DNA of 64,000 bases from NCBI RefSeq assembly GCF_003626755.1, contig NZ_RBCJ01000003.1:1183859-1247858 (forward strand). The letters are read 5' to 3'. Source of the stretch: Ulvibacterium marinum. GTDB lineage: Bacteria; Bacteroidota; Bacteroidia; Flavobacteriales; Flavobacteriaceae. Every line of letters starts with the position of its first letter. Position 1 is the stretch's first letter. The notes under the pieces are model-generated. The model was not told where the DNA came from, ran no database searches, and saw only the letters and a list, made by a program, of their open reading frames with translations. This document shows positions 9,382 to 17,102 of the stretch, piece after piece. The position numbers were made by a program, and so were the translations under genes.

Positions 9382-12300
9382 TTACTCCATTTTTGGAGAT
9401 TGGACTGTTGGAAATTCAACTTTAAAAATTGACCCTTTGTCCACCTCACTTTCAAACCCTACCGTACCGCCCATTAGGTCGGTATATTGCTTTACGATGT
9501 GCAGACCAAGTCCTGTTCCTTGTATATTGGTACTGTTATCCGCACGGAAAAAGCGCTGAAAGAGATTATCCTGTTCTGCTTCAGGGATGCCGATACCCTT
9601 ATCTTTGACTTCTACGGAAACTAATGCCTTTTTGGCTTTTAAACTCAGGGAGACCTCTTGGTCTTCTTGTGAGTATTTGATGGCATTAGATATTAAATTA
9701 ACGAGGACATGGTGCATCAATTTGGGATCCAAATAGACCATTATAGGGTCTGCATTAGTTTCCATATTGATTTTTTGACCCCGTTTTTTAGTAGGCCTGA
9801 TTTCCTCCAATACGGATCTTGAAAATTGTACAAGATCAAAACGAACCGGTTTTGAGGCAACTTTACCTTCCTCCAATTTGCTCAAGGATAGAAAATCGTT
9901 CAAGATGCCCACCAAATTCCTGACATTTGATTTTATCTGTTCTATATATTTTTCGCGTTTTTTTTCCCTACCGGGCTCGTTCTGTTTTTCGATTAATATG
10001 GCCGAGGACAATATGGCGCTTAAAGGGGTTCTAAACTCATGGGAAGCCATGGAAATGAAACGTGATTTTAACTCATTGAGCTCCTGCTCCTGTAACAGTG
10101 CATTGCGAATGTCCTGTTCGGCTTTTTTCTGTTTTGTAATGTCGTTATAGACAAAGAGCGTCCACTTTACCTCGTTATTACCATTGTTCAGGGGAGATGT
10201 ATTTACCGTATAGTTTTTATTTCTAAACCGCATTTCAAAAGAAAGGTGTTCCCCCGCCAATGTCTTTTTTATATCATTTTTGATACGTGCTATTCGTTCT
10301 TTTGAAAAAACTTCGACATCTTCCACATGAAGTCCTTCAAATTGACTTTTTACAAAGCCCAAACGGCGCAATTCGCCCCCATCTATGTATACAATCTCAA
10401 AATTGGCATTGAATACGATAATAACGCCTTTGGGAAAATTTCGGGATATGGCGGCGAACATAGCTTGGCTTGTCAATGCCCTGTTTTCTGCGGCCTTTGT
10501 TTCCAATACCTGATCTTCCAGACTTAGATTCGTCTCTACCAGTTTTTGTACGGTGGCCTTGAGCTCATTGGTACGTTCCGCGACCTTTTGTTCAAGTTCC
10601 CGTGCATAGGATTCCAATAGCCATCTACTTTTTTCCAATTCTTTTCGAATGAGGTTCTGTTCTATGGCCATGGCCATAAGCTGGGCGAGATCAGTGACAA
10701 CTTCTTTATGCAGTTTTAATGGCTTTTTTGGCTTTTTATGGTAAATGGCAAAGGTGCCCAATACCTCTTTCCTAGAGGATAGGATAGGAAATGACCAACA
10801 GGATCGAAGACCATTTTGCATCGCCGACTCTCGGTAATCACCCCATAAGGGGTCTTTGGCGACATCTTTTGTGACAACTTCTTTTTTATACCTTGCTGCA
10901 CTGGTGCAAGAACAACTATCCGCATTTACGGATATTCCATTCAAAAGAGTGATTATAGGTTTGGGTAGGTTAGGTGCTGCCAATTTGTTTAAAGTACCCT
11001 TCTTTTTGTTCAATAGCATAATCGAAGCCATGTAACCTTTCAAATATCCCTCAATAGCTTCTACTATGGCCATACCAATGTCCTTAAGGGACTTATGCTC
11101 GGCTATCATTTCTAGAATCTGCCGAATTTGATCTTTAAGCAGTTCGCCTTTTTTGCGTTCGGTCACATCATTTTGCACACCTATAAAATTCACAAGCTGT
11201 CCTTTTTCATTATGAACGGGGGTAATGGTCAGCTCGTTCCAAAACAGGGTGCCGTCTTTTCGGTAGTTTCGGATTATGGCCTGAGTGGGCTTTTGTGCCT
11301 TGATCGCTTTTCGAATAACATCTATTCCTTTTTGTTCGCGGTCACCGTTCTGTAAAAAACGACAGTTTCTTCCAAGTACCTCTTCTTTGTCGTACCCCGT
11401 AATTTTTGAAAAGGCATTGTTGCTGTAAATAATAGGTAGATTGGCATCAGTGGCATTCACAATGATGATGCCATTGCCCGCTGCCTCCAGTGCCCTATTT
11501 CTAATATTCAATACATTTTGCACCATTTTTGCCTCCGTAACGTCTACCCCCGAGCTGATTATCCCTGCAATCTTGCCTGCCTCTTCTTCTAAAACGGCAT
11601 TGCGCCAACGTATAAGCCTTTCTTTCCCACTTGCGGTTACTACCCAGTTTTCATAAAAATCCGGAGGAGTGACCTCACCTTGCATGACCTTGTTGAATAA
11701 TGAAAGGATTTCCTTTTTATTCCGTTTTGGAATAAAACTATCGAACCAATTTTTGCCAACTATAGTATCTATTGATAGTCCCAATACTTCAGATCCCTTG
11801 CGATTGACCAGATCTATTCTACCCTCAGTATTGATAACCAAGAAAATAGAGCCTGCAGTATCTAGATATTGGTGTAAGCGTTGTTTCTCCTTGGCCAGGA
11901 CAATTTCAGTTTCCTTGAGTTCGGAAATATCTTCCATAAAACCTTCCAACCTGTATATTTTGCCAGTTTTATCGGTTACTCCCGAACCTCTTTCCCATAT
12001 CCATTTTGTCTTGTTTTCAGCGGTTAGTATTCTATAGGTAACCTGATAGGATTCTTTTTTAGAAATTGATTCATGGATTTCTTTCCATACCTTCGCTTTA
12101 TCCTCCGGATGAATCAATGCTTCCCAATGTACCGTTGTATTATCATAAAATTGCTCAGGGGAATACCCGCAGATACTATAACAGGCATCGCTGATAAATT
12201 CCATGGTCCATGGCTTATCTATCTTACAGCGGTAAACTATTCCTGATACATTGGCAATTAATGTGCGCAGCTTTCTATCGCTTTCAAAAAGGGCTTCGTT

Positions 12301-12642
12301 GGACGGTTTGCAATAGACCGATGCAATTGTACGACCCTTAATGACGGTCGGGGCAATACGCACATCCAAGGGAAACATTCTACCTGCCTTATCCAAGGCC
12401 AAAAGTTGAAACGGTCTGGGATGGGTTGATTTTATCCGAGTTTTATATGTTTCCTTAAAACCATCGGAAAAGAGGCTCCCTATATTTTTTTGTATCAATT
12501 CCCCTTTTTTATAACCGAACATTTTTTCTCCTTCGGGATTCACCTTCAGGATATAACCATCCACATCCACTATGAAGAAACCTGCCAAAGAGGATTTAAA
12601 AACGGCCTGGAAGAGTGCTTTATCGGTTACGGTATTTGCCAT
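9382..12642 (-). CDS. Multi-PAS/LOV/GAF hybrid sensor histidine kinase
   Basis: 1086 residues with no membrane segment, so it is a cytoplasmic sensor. Domains in order are PAS (about 5-110), PAS_3 (125-250), PAS (255-375), LOV (about 380-500), GAF (505-680), coiled coil (690-740), PAS (745-855), HisKA with H868 in ASHEFRTP, and HATPase with GTGLGL near 1057. The LOV domain has the photo-adduct motif GRNCRFLQ (C427), NYRKDG, FWNEL and FIGVQ (Q490), so all flavin-contact marks are kept. Blue light or flavin redox state is therefore a likely input, with other ligands read by PAS and GAF. It lies 188 bp upstream of the receiver-CRP gene on the same strand and probably phosphorylates it. No receiver or Hpt domain is fused to it. 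Confidence 0.92.
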   Translation of the reverse strand: MANTVTDKALFQAVFKSSLAGFFIVDVDGYILKVNPEGEKMFGYKKGELIQKNIGSLFSDGFKETYKTRIKSTHPRPFQLLALDKAGRMFPLDVRIAPTVIKGRTIASVYCKPSNEALFESDRKLRTLIANVSGIVYRCKIDKPWTMEFISDACYSICGYSPEQFYDNTTVHWEALIHPEDKAKVWKEIHESISKKESYQVTYRILTAENKTKWIWERGSGVTDKTGKIYRLEGFMEDISELKETEIVLAKEKQRLHQYLDTAGSIFLVINTEGRIDLVNRKGSEVLGLSIDTIVGKNWFDSFIPKRNKKEILSLFNKVMQGEVTPPDFYENWVVTASGKERLIRWRNAVLEEEAGKIAGIISSGVDVTEAKMVQNVLNIRNRALEAAGNGIIIVNATDANLPIIYSNNAFSKITGYDKEEVLGRNCRFLQNGDREQKGIDVIRKAIKAQKPTQAIIRNYRKDGTLFWNELTITPVHNEKGQLVNFIGVQNDVTERKKGELLKDQIRQILEMIAEHKSLKDIGMAIVEAIEGYLKGYMASIMLLNKKKGTLNKLAAPNLPKPIITLLNGISVNADSCSCTSAARYKKEVVTKDVAKDPLWGDYRESAMQNGLRSCWSFPILSSRKEVLGTFAIYHKKPKKPLKLHKEVVTDLAQLMAMAIEQNLIRKELEKSRWLLESYARELEQKVAERTNELKATVQKLVETNLSLEDQVLETKAAENRALTSQAMFAAISRNFPKGVIIVFNANFEIVYIDGGELRRLGFVKSQFEGLHVEDVEVFSKERIARIKNDIKKTLAGEHLSFEMRFRNKNYTVNTSPLNNGNNEVKWTLFVYNDITKQKKAEQDIRNALLQEQELNELKSRFISMASHEFRTPLSAILSSAILIEKQNEPGREKKREKYIEQIKSNVRNLVGILNDFLSLSKLEEGKVASKPVRFDLVQFSRSVLEEIRPTKKRGQKINMETNADPIMVYLDPKLMHHVLVNLISNAIKYSQEDQEVSLSLKAKKALVSVEVKDKGIGIPEAEQDNLFQRFFRADNSTNIQGTGLGLHIVKQYTDLMGGTVGFESEVDKGSIFKVEFPTVQSPKME

Positions 12643-12743
12643 AAGCCTTTTTTATTACTATCAATCTGGTGTTTCCCACACTTCCCACAACTGTGCAGGT
12701 TATATTTTGGGATATGTGGATAGAACTTAGCCTTTCTATAAGA

Positions 12744-13787
12744 CTATACTTTTTTGGCTACATCCACCCCTCTCAATTTGGGCAGTGCCTCTGGATAATT
12801 GTTCTGTATGAATACCATCAGGTCCTCTCTTACCTTACAGCGCAGATTCCAAGCATCCGTAGCATTTTTAACACTGAAATCCGCTCTTACTTCCATGGTA
12901 CGGTTGTCGATTTCAGTCAAGAACAACTCTGCCTTGTTTTTATCCCATAGAGAACTACCCTTTAATAATTCCATCAATTTTATTCTTAGCTCATCTACCG
13001 GAAAGGTATAGTCCAAGTGAAAATAAACTGTGGCGATCAAGGGTCTTGAATTGAACGTCCAGTTAACAAAAGGTTTATCATTAAAATAGTTCAGTGGCAG
13101 AACCAAACGTCTCCAATCCCATGTTTTTATAACTACATACGTGAGGGTAATATCCTCCACGGTACCAAACTCACCCTCGATGACTACTTCATCATCAATT
13201 TTCAAAGCCTGCGTAAAGGCCAATTGAAAACCAACAATTAGGTTCGATATGGATTTTTGTGCCGCTACGCCAATGATGATACCTGCTACCCCTGCCGAGG
13301 TCAAAATAGTATTGCCCAATTGCCTTGCACTAGGGATGTTCCATAAAATGGAAGCAATTGCAATTGTAATAATTATTGCCACTGCAATACTTTTTAAAAA
13401 ATGAAGCTGGGTCAATATTTTTCTTTCGCTGGCAATTTTATGGTCTTTTAGAGCGAATTTTTGTTTCACCACTTCTTCCGAGGAATACAACAGGGCCACC
13501 AGTATCCATGCCAGACAAATAATGACAATGGCTTCTAAAAGTTTTTCCCATAAAATGCCCGGGTCAAAATAGGCCATTACAGGGACAAGAAAAACCAGGG
13601 GAATAAAAAAATGTATAGGCCTTTTAAGCCGTTGTAACAGTTGTTCCTTAAATACCGAGGGCTGCCTTTTGTGGTACAACCGTAAAATAGCAAAACCTAA
13701 CCAACTTATGAGGAGTCCCAATCCTATGGCAATGGTCGGAACTATGATATAGGCCAGCCATGATTCTTTGTCCAACAGACTTGCCAT
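12744..13787 (-). CDS. Small-conductance mechanosensitive channel (MscS family)
   Basis: 347 residues from the ATG at 13787. The frame extends to 13826, but the operator at 13831 predicts transcription from about 13795, so the later Met (MASLLDKESW) is the real start. Four to five membrane segments precede the pore-lining helix (TSAGVAGIIIGVAAQKSISN) and the MscS beta domain (IDDEVVIEGEFGTVEDITL). A cytoplasmic alpha/beta vestibule follows. Such channels open in hypo-osmotic shock to release solutes. It is divergent from the BON gene, and each gene has its own stress operator in the shared intergenic region. Confidence 0.9.
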   Translation of the reverse strand: MASLLDKESWLAYIIVPTIAIGLGLLISWLGFAILRLYHKRQPSVFKEQLLQRLKRPIHFFIPLVFLVPVMAYFDPGILWEKLLEAIVIICLAWILVALLYSSEEVVKQKFALKDHKIASERKILTQLHFLKSIAVAIIITIAIASILWNIPSARQLGNTILTSAGVAGIIIGVAAQKSISNLIVGFQLAFTQALKIDDEVVIEGEFGTVEDITLTYVVIKTWDWRRLVLPLNYFNDKPFVNWTFNSRPLIATVYFHLDYTFPVDELRIKLMELLKGSSLWDKNKAELFLTEIDNRTMEVRADFSVKNATDAWNLRCKVREDLMVFIQNNYPEALPKLRGVDVAKKV

Positions 13788-13799
13788 GTTTATTTTTTG

Positions 13800-13842
13800 T
13801 AAAAGTAGGCCTGTAGCATATTCCAATAAATGATTTTGGTCA
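13800..13842 (-). promoter_or_regulatory. Stress operator and -7 box for mscS-like gene
   Basis: TGATTTTGGTCA at 13831-13842. On the minus strand the -7 box TACTTTTA (13807-13800) lies at the standard 29.5-bp offset. The predicted transcription start near 13795 leaves an 8-nt leader before the ATG at 13787. Confidence 0.8.
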
Positions 13843-13920
13843 TGTTAATGAGCCGAATATAAAAAAATGAGATATATGTTGGATGTACAGAAAGATTTAA
13901 CGCTTAAAATGTCCTGCCTC

Positions 13921-13963
13921 TGACGTACGTCATTTTGATGATCATAATGCCGTAATACCTTTA
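13921..13963 (+). promoter_or_regulatory. Stress operator and -7 box for BON gene
   Basis: TGACGTACGTCA at 13921-13932 is a perfect 12-bp palindrome. The -7 box TACCTTTA (13956-13963) sits at the 29.5-bp offset. The centre is 76.5 bp before the ATG at 14003. Confidence 0.83.
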
Positions 13964-14002
13964 GGTGAGATCATTTGAATGTTTAACCTAAAATTACATA
14001 TC

Positions 14003-14671
14003 ATGAAAACAGATGCAGAAATCAAACAGGATGTGCTGGACGAATTGGCGTGGCAGCCCGATATAGATGAAACCCAAATGGGGGTCATTGTCGAAGATGG
14101 TGTTGTTACACTAAGTGGCGTGGTAAACCGGTATGGTAAAAAAATTGCTGCGGAAAAAGCGGCAAAAAATGTAGCAGGGGTAAAGGCCGTAGCCGAGGAT
14201 ATCGAAGTAAAATATGGCGACGAATATAAAAAAACGGATAAGGAAATTGCCAAGGCCGTTGTCAATGCCTTGGAATGGAACGCTTCCGTACCCAAGGAAA
14301 AAGTTATGGTAAGGGTCGATGATGGTTATGTTCATTTGTCCGGAGAGCTACCTTGGGCGTATCAGAAAAAAGCGGCCAAACGTACCGTTCAAAACCTATT
14401 GGGTGTAAAGGGCGTAATCAACAATATAGGCATAGAGCAAAAAGTGAAACCTGTGGAAGTGAAGGACCGGATTACCAAGGCGTTTGAGCGTTCCGCTAGC
14501 ATCAATGCGAGCCATATTGAAGTAAAGGCAGAAGGGCATACAGTAAAGTTAAGTGGTACGGTAACTTCTATAAAAGAAAAAGACGAGGCCGAAAAAGCCG
14601 CTTTCCGCGCTCCCGGTGTTTTGCAGGTTAAAAATGAGCTTAGAGTACAGTTTTATCCTTCATTTGTCTAG
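14003..14671 (+). CDS. Triple-BON-domain protein (OsmY-like)
   Basis: 222 residues from the ATG at 14003. An upstream in-frame ATG at 13979 would fall at or before the predicted transcript start. Three BON domains (about 1-70, 75-145, 150-220) each have a central Gly and the alternating pattern G-V-V-T-L-S-G / G-Y-V-H-L-S-G / H-T-V-K-L-S-G. BON domains are thought to bind membranes or hydrophobic surfaces in osmotic and envelope stress. No signal peptide is visible, unlike OsmY of enterics, so the protein seems cytoplasmic. It heads a rightward set that continues under a separate operator with the YtxH group. Confidence 0.9.
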   Translation: MKTDAEIKQDVLDELAWQPDIDETQMGVIVEDGVVTLSGVVNRYGKKIAAEKAAKNVAGVKAVAEDIEVKYGDEYKKTDKEIAKAVVNALEWNASVPKEKVMVRVDDGYVHLSGELPWAYQKKAAKRTVQNLLGVKGVINNIGIEQKVKPVEVKDRITKAFERSASINASHIEVKAEGHTVKLSGTVTSIKEKDEAEKAAFRAPGVLQVKNELRVQFYPSFV

Positions 14672-14704
14672 TGCATGCGATGCTAGTCAAAAATATCACG
14701 AGAA

Positions 14705-14747
14705 TGATCTAGGTCATTCCATTGGAGATTTACCTGGTCTAAATTTG
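14705..14747 (+). promoter_or_regulatory. Stress operator and -7 box for ytxH operon
   Basis: TGATCTAGGTCA at 14705-14716. A perfect -7 box TAAATTTG (14740-14747) lies at the 29.5-bp offset. The centre is 76.5 bp before the ATG at 14787. Confidence 0.85.
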
Positions 14748-14786
14748 ACCAAATAGATTATTTATTCAATTAAAACCTTAGAAATC

Positions 14787-15116
14787 ATGACAGACAATAG
14801 TGGGAGCATTTTATTGGCCCTTTTAACCGGAGCCGCCATAGGAGCGGGAATCGGAGTTTTGTACGCCCCTGATGAGGGTAAGGAAACCCGAAGAAAAATT
14901 AAGCGCAAAGTAGAGGATACTAGCCATGACCTTACGGAACGTCTTTCGCATGCCAAGGAGGAACTGACCAAAACCGCCAAGGAAAAGAAGGATGCATTTG
15001 AGCAAAAACTAGAGGATACCATTAGCAATATGAGCTATAAGGCCGATGATATTATTGCTACGCTCGAACGCAAATTGGAAGAACTCAAAAAGAAGAACGC
15101 CCAACTACAGAAGTAA
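14787..15116 (+). CDS. YtxH-domain protein
   Basis: 109 residues. The N-terminal glycine-rich hydrophobic segment (LLALLTGAAIGAGIGVLYAP) is followed by the DEGKETRRKIKRK motif of the YtxH family, then a long amphipathic, highly charged coiled-coil helix with several K/E heptads to the C-terminus. YtxH proteins are general-stress proteins with one membrane anchor and unknown biochemical role. It is first in a three-gene operon with a holin-like membrane protein (start codon directly after its TAA) and a small soluble protein. Confidence 0.88.
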   Translation: MTDNSGSILLALLTGAAIGAGIGVLYAPDEGKETRRKIKRKVEDTSHDLTERLSHAKEELTKTAKEKKDAFEQKLEDTISNMSYKADDIIATLERKLEELKKKNAQLQK

Positions 15117-15467
15117 ATGCCCATGGCCTTTGAAGAATTGAAGAGGGATCTAACGGAGACGGATGCCGACGTTAGGTCCTATCTTGAAAATAGCGAAGAG
15201 TATCTCAAACTCAAGGTGTTTAAGGTATTGATGGGCATGATTACATCGGGGGCACAGATTATTTTGGTTGGGGCTATAGCCCTTTTGGCCTTGTTGATAT
15301 TGTCCCTTGCGGCCTCCTTTGTTATTGGAGAGGCATTGGATAGTTCCTATTACGGATTTGTTATCGTAGGAACAGCCTATGTGTTCATTGCCATCATTTG
15401 CTATTTACTTCGGGATAGGCTCAACGGCCCTATATTACGAAAATTCTCTAAACATTATTTTGATTGA
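15117..15467 (+). CDS. Phage-holin III/YqjE-like small membrane protein
   Basis: 116 residues. A charged N-terminus (ELKRDLTETDADVRSYLENS) is followed by two membrane hairpin segments (about 42-68 and 75-95) and a basic C-terminal tail. The architecture matches the Actinobacterial holin/YqjE group that commonly follows YtxH genes. In this setting it is an envelope-stress protein and not a phage lysis protein. The ATG directly abuts the TAA of the YtxH gene, so it is translationally coupled. A second in-frame ATG two codons later is possible. Confidence 0.75.
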   Translation: MPMAFEELKRDLTETDADVRSYLENSEEYLKLKVFKVLMGMITSGAQIILVGAIALLALLILSLAASFVIGEALDSSYYGFVIVGTAYVFIAIICYLLRDRLNGPILRKFSKHYFD

Positions 15468-15470
15468 ACG

Positions 15471-15734
15471 ATGGCAAAACAATACAGTTCTTTTTCAGAA
15501 ATAGACTATCACCTACGAATTTTAAGCCTACAACGGGAAATCGATAGAGAAAGTATCAAGCTGCGTTTTAATCAAGTGAAGAGTAACTTTTACCCCACCC
15601 AGTTGGTAGGGGGGCTTAGTGGTACCCTAAAAAAGATACTGCTTACCTTAGCGATAAAAAAACTGTCACTGCTATTTCGTGGAACCCGTTCGGCCATTCC
15701 GAACAAACAGATGACCGGTTCTGACTCAGGATGA
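15471..15734 (+). CDS. Small hypothetical protein of the YtxH-holin operon
   Basis: 87 residues, starting 3 bp after the holin-like gene stop. The N-terminal half is a charged helix (SEIDYHLRILSLQREIDRES). A hydrophobic, Gly/Leu-rich segment (LVGGLSGTLKKILLTLAIKK) could be an amphipathic membrane helix. The tail is polar. It resembles the small proteins often found third in flavobacterial YtxH operons (DUF6327-like by memory). A terminator follows at 15752. The function is unknown. Confidence 0.65.
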   Translation: MAKQYSSFSEIDYHLRILSLQREIDRESIKLRFNQVKSNFYPTQLVGGLSGTLKKILLTLAIKKLSLLFRGTRSAIPNKQMTGSDSG

Positions 15735-15751
15735 GTTTGAGGTTAATTTGT

Positions 15752-15779
15752 AATCACAACTGCATTACGTGTGATTTTT
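15752..15779 (+). terminator. Intrinsic terminator of the YtxH operon
   Basis: AATCACA (15752-15758) pairs with TGTGATT (15770-15776) around an 11-base loop, with a T-run at 15775-15779. It lies in the convergent gap between this operon and the patatin gene. Confidence 0.65.
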
Positions 15780-15800
15780 ACCCCCGTTTAGGGAACCCTT

Positions 15801-16595
15801 TTACACTCCAAATTTATCTGGAGAAACGGTAGTCAGTTTGAGCGAATTGGTGTTGATCAAGGATTTCATTGCGGCATCATACCCGACATTAAAAATGGTA
15901 TCTATAGCTTTCATGGAAAAGGTATTATAGTTGGCCAGGCCCTTAGGGGAAATAATAAGGTCGCAATCTTCAAATTTATCCAGGGATTCCTTGGCCATTC
16001 TAATTTTATAGGCCCTTTCCATCACCGTATACGAATGTTTTAAGTCTTTGATGCTTATTGTCTCAAAAGGATTTACATAGACCCCCACCACCTTGTCACA
16101 GTACCTCTTGATAAGATCAGTGGGAAAATTGTTCAAAATTCCACCATCGGAATAATAACCTTCTTTGATCTTAATGGGAGCGAAAACACCCGGAAATGCA
16201 GCTGATGCCAGAATGGGCCGAATGAGTTCTCCACAATGAAAGACCCGCAACGTACCGTCCAAAATATTGGTAGCGGTTACATAGAACGGTTTCTCCAGGG
16301 ATTCAAAGGTATCTTCAGGCAGATATTTCTTCAAATGGTCATAGAACTTTTCGGTATCTACAAAACCTGGCTTGCTTTTAGCATATTTGTCAATACTAAA
16401 AATCTGTACAGTCTTAAAAAAATGGAGAATATTCTCCCAACCAATACCTGCAGCATATAAGGCACCTACAATGGCTCCTGAACTGGTGCCGGCAATATGA
16501 GTGGGATAAATATCCATTTCTTCCAATGCCCTGATCGCACCAATGTGGGCCACGCCACGCATACCGCCTCCCGAAAGTACCAAGCCTATTTTCAT
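15801..16595 (-). CDS. Patatin-like phospholipase (RssA/YlbK type)
   Basis: 264 residues. It is a serine acyl hydrolase with a catalytic Ser-Asp dyad: oxyanion loop GGGMRG (9-14), nucleophile S38 in GTSSG, and D150 in the DGG motif (YYSDGGILNNFP). No signal peptide is visible, so it probably acts at the cytoplasmic membrane face on phospholipids or lysolipids. It is read in the same direction as ftsH and the coiled-coil gene (25 bp gap) and may be the end of that operon, which would place lipid remodelling under the ftsH stress operator. Confidence 0.88.
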   Translation of the reverse strand: MKIGLVLSGGGMRGVAHIGAIRALEEMDIYPTHIAGTSSGAIVGALYAAGIGWENILHFFKTVQIFSIDKYAKSKPGFVDTEKFYDHLKKYLPEDTFESLEKPFYVTATNILDGTLRVFHCGELIRPILASAAFPGVFAPIKIKEGYYSDGGILNNFPTDLIKRYCDKVVGVYVNPFETISIKDLKHSYTVMERAYKIRMAKESLDKFEDCDLIISPKGLANYNTFSMKAIDTIFNVGYDAAMKSLINTNSLKLTTVSPDKFGV

Positions 16596-16620
16596 ATGCT
16601 CATTTTGTCTTAACTATGTT

Positions 16621-17028
16621 TTATATCACATAATACTTTGTCAGAAACCTGAAGAATTCCTTTTTGAGGTCGGCATAGATTTGTCTTTGGGTTTCCATTC
16701 GGTGCCTAAACTCCAAGTGCTTTTTTGTCAACATAGTATCCAACATGTCCCTTCCTGTTTTTGTTTGGGCCGCTATTCGGGTTTCATGTATTTCAATGTC
16801 TTCCAGCAGATTATCAATGATTCCGTTATGTAACGTAAATTCATTTTGGTAGTGTTCCAATCGGACAAGCACTTTTTTGTCCGTTAAACGATTTACCAGT
16901 TCCTCCAACCGGTTTTTAAAGGATTTTAATTCATCTTCCCAAAAAGCAAGTTCTGAACGCCATTGTAGGTGTTCAAAATGTAGGTCCTCATTGAACAGTA
17001 CTTGATTTGCCTTTTCCATTTTTTCCAT
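16621..17028 (-). CDS. Coiled-coil hypothetical protein
   Basis: 135 residues, almost entirely helical and charged, with no signal peptide or membrane segment. Repeated EL/EE/R heptads (AFWEDELKSFKNRLEELVNRL and following) suggest an antiparallel coiled coil. It lies between ftsH and the patatin gene in the same direction, 74 bp after ftsH, and is probably co-transcribed. The first two Met codons are three codons apart. The ATG sits inside the palindrome ATGACGTCAT, which has no N4 spacer and is not a member of the operator set. The function is unknown. Confidence 0.65.
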   Translation of the reverse strand: MEKMEKANQVLFNEDLHFEHLQWRSELAFWEDELKSFKNRLEELVNRLTDKKVLVRLEHYQNEFTLHNGIIDNLLEDIEIHETRIAAQTKTGRDMLDTMLTKKHLEFRHRMETQRQIYADLKKEFFRFLTKYYVI

Positions 17029-17057
17029 GACGTCATGTATTTAAGGTTATTGAATCT

Positions 17058-17079
17058 ATTTCTTCGGATTTGAAGAAAT
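17058..17079 (-). other. Hairpin between ftsH and the coiled-coil gene
   Basis: ATTTCTTC (17058-17065) pairs with GAAGAAAT (17072-17079) with a 6-base loop. No strong U-run follows in the direction of transcription, so it may be a processing or attenuation site. Confidence 0.4.
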
Positions 17080-17102
17080 CAACACGTTATTTGCTCTCGT
17101 TC

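Noticed and set aside
17027-17036. ATGACGTCAT palindrome at the start of the coiled-coil gene
   Set aside because: It has no N4 spacer between half-sites, includes the start codon, and no -7 box is at the expected place, so it is not a member of the operator set.
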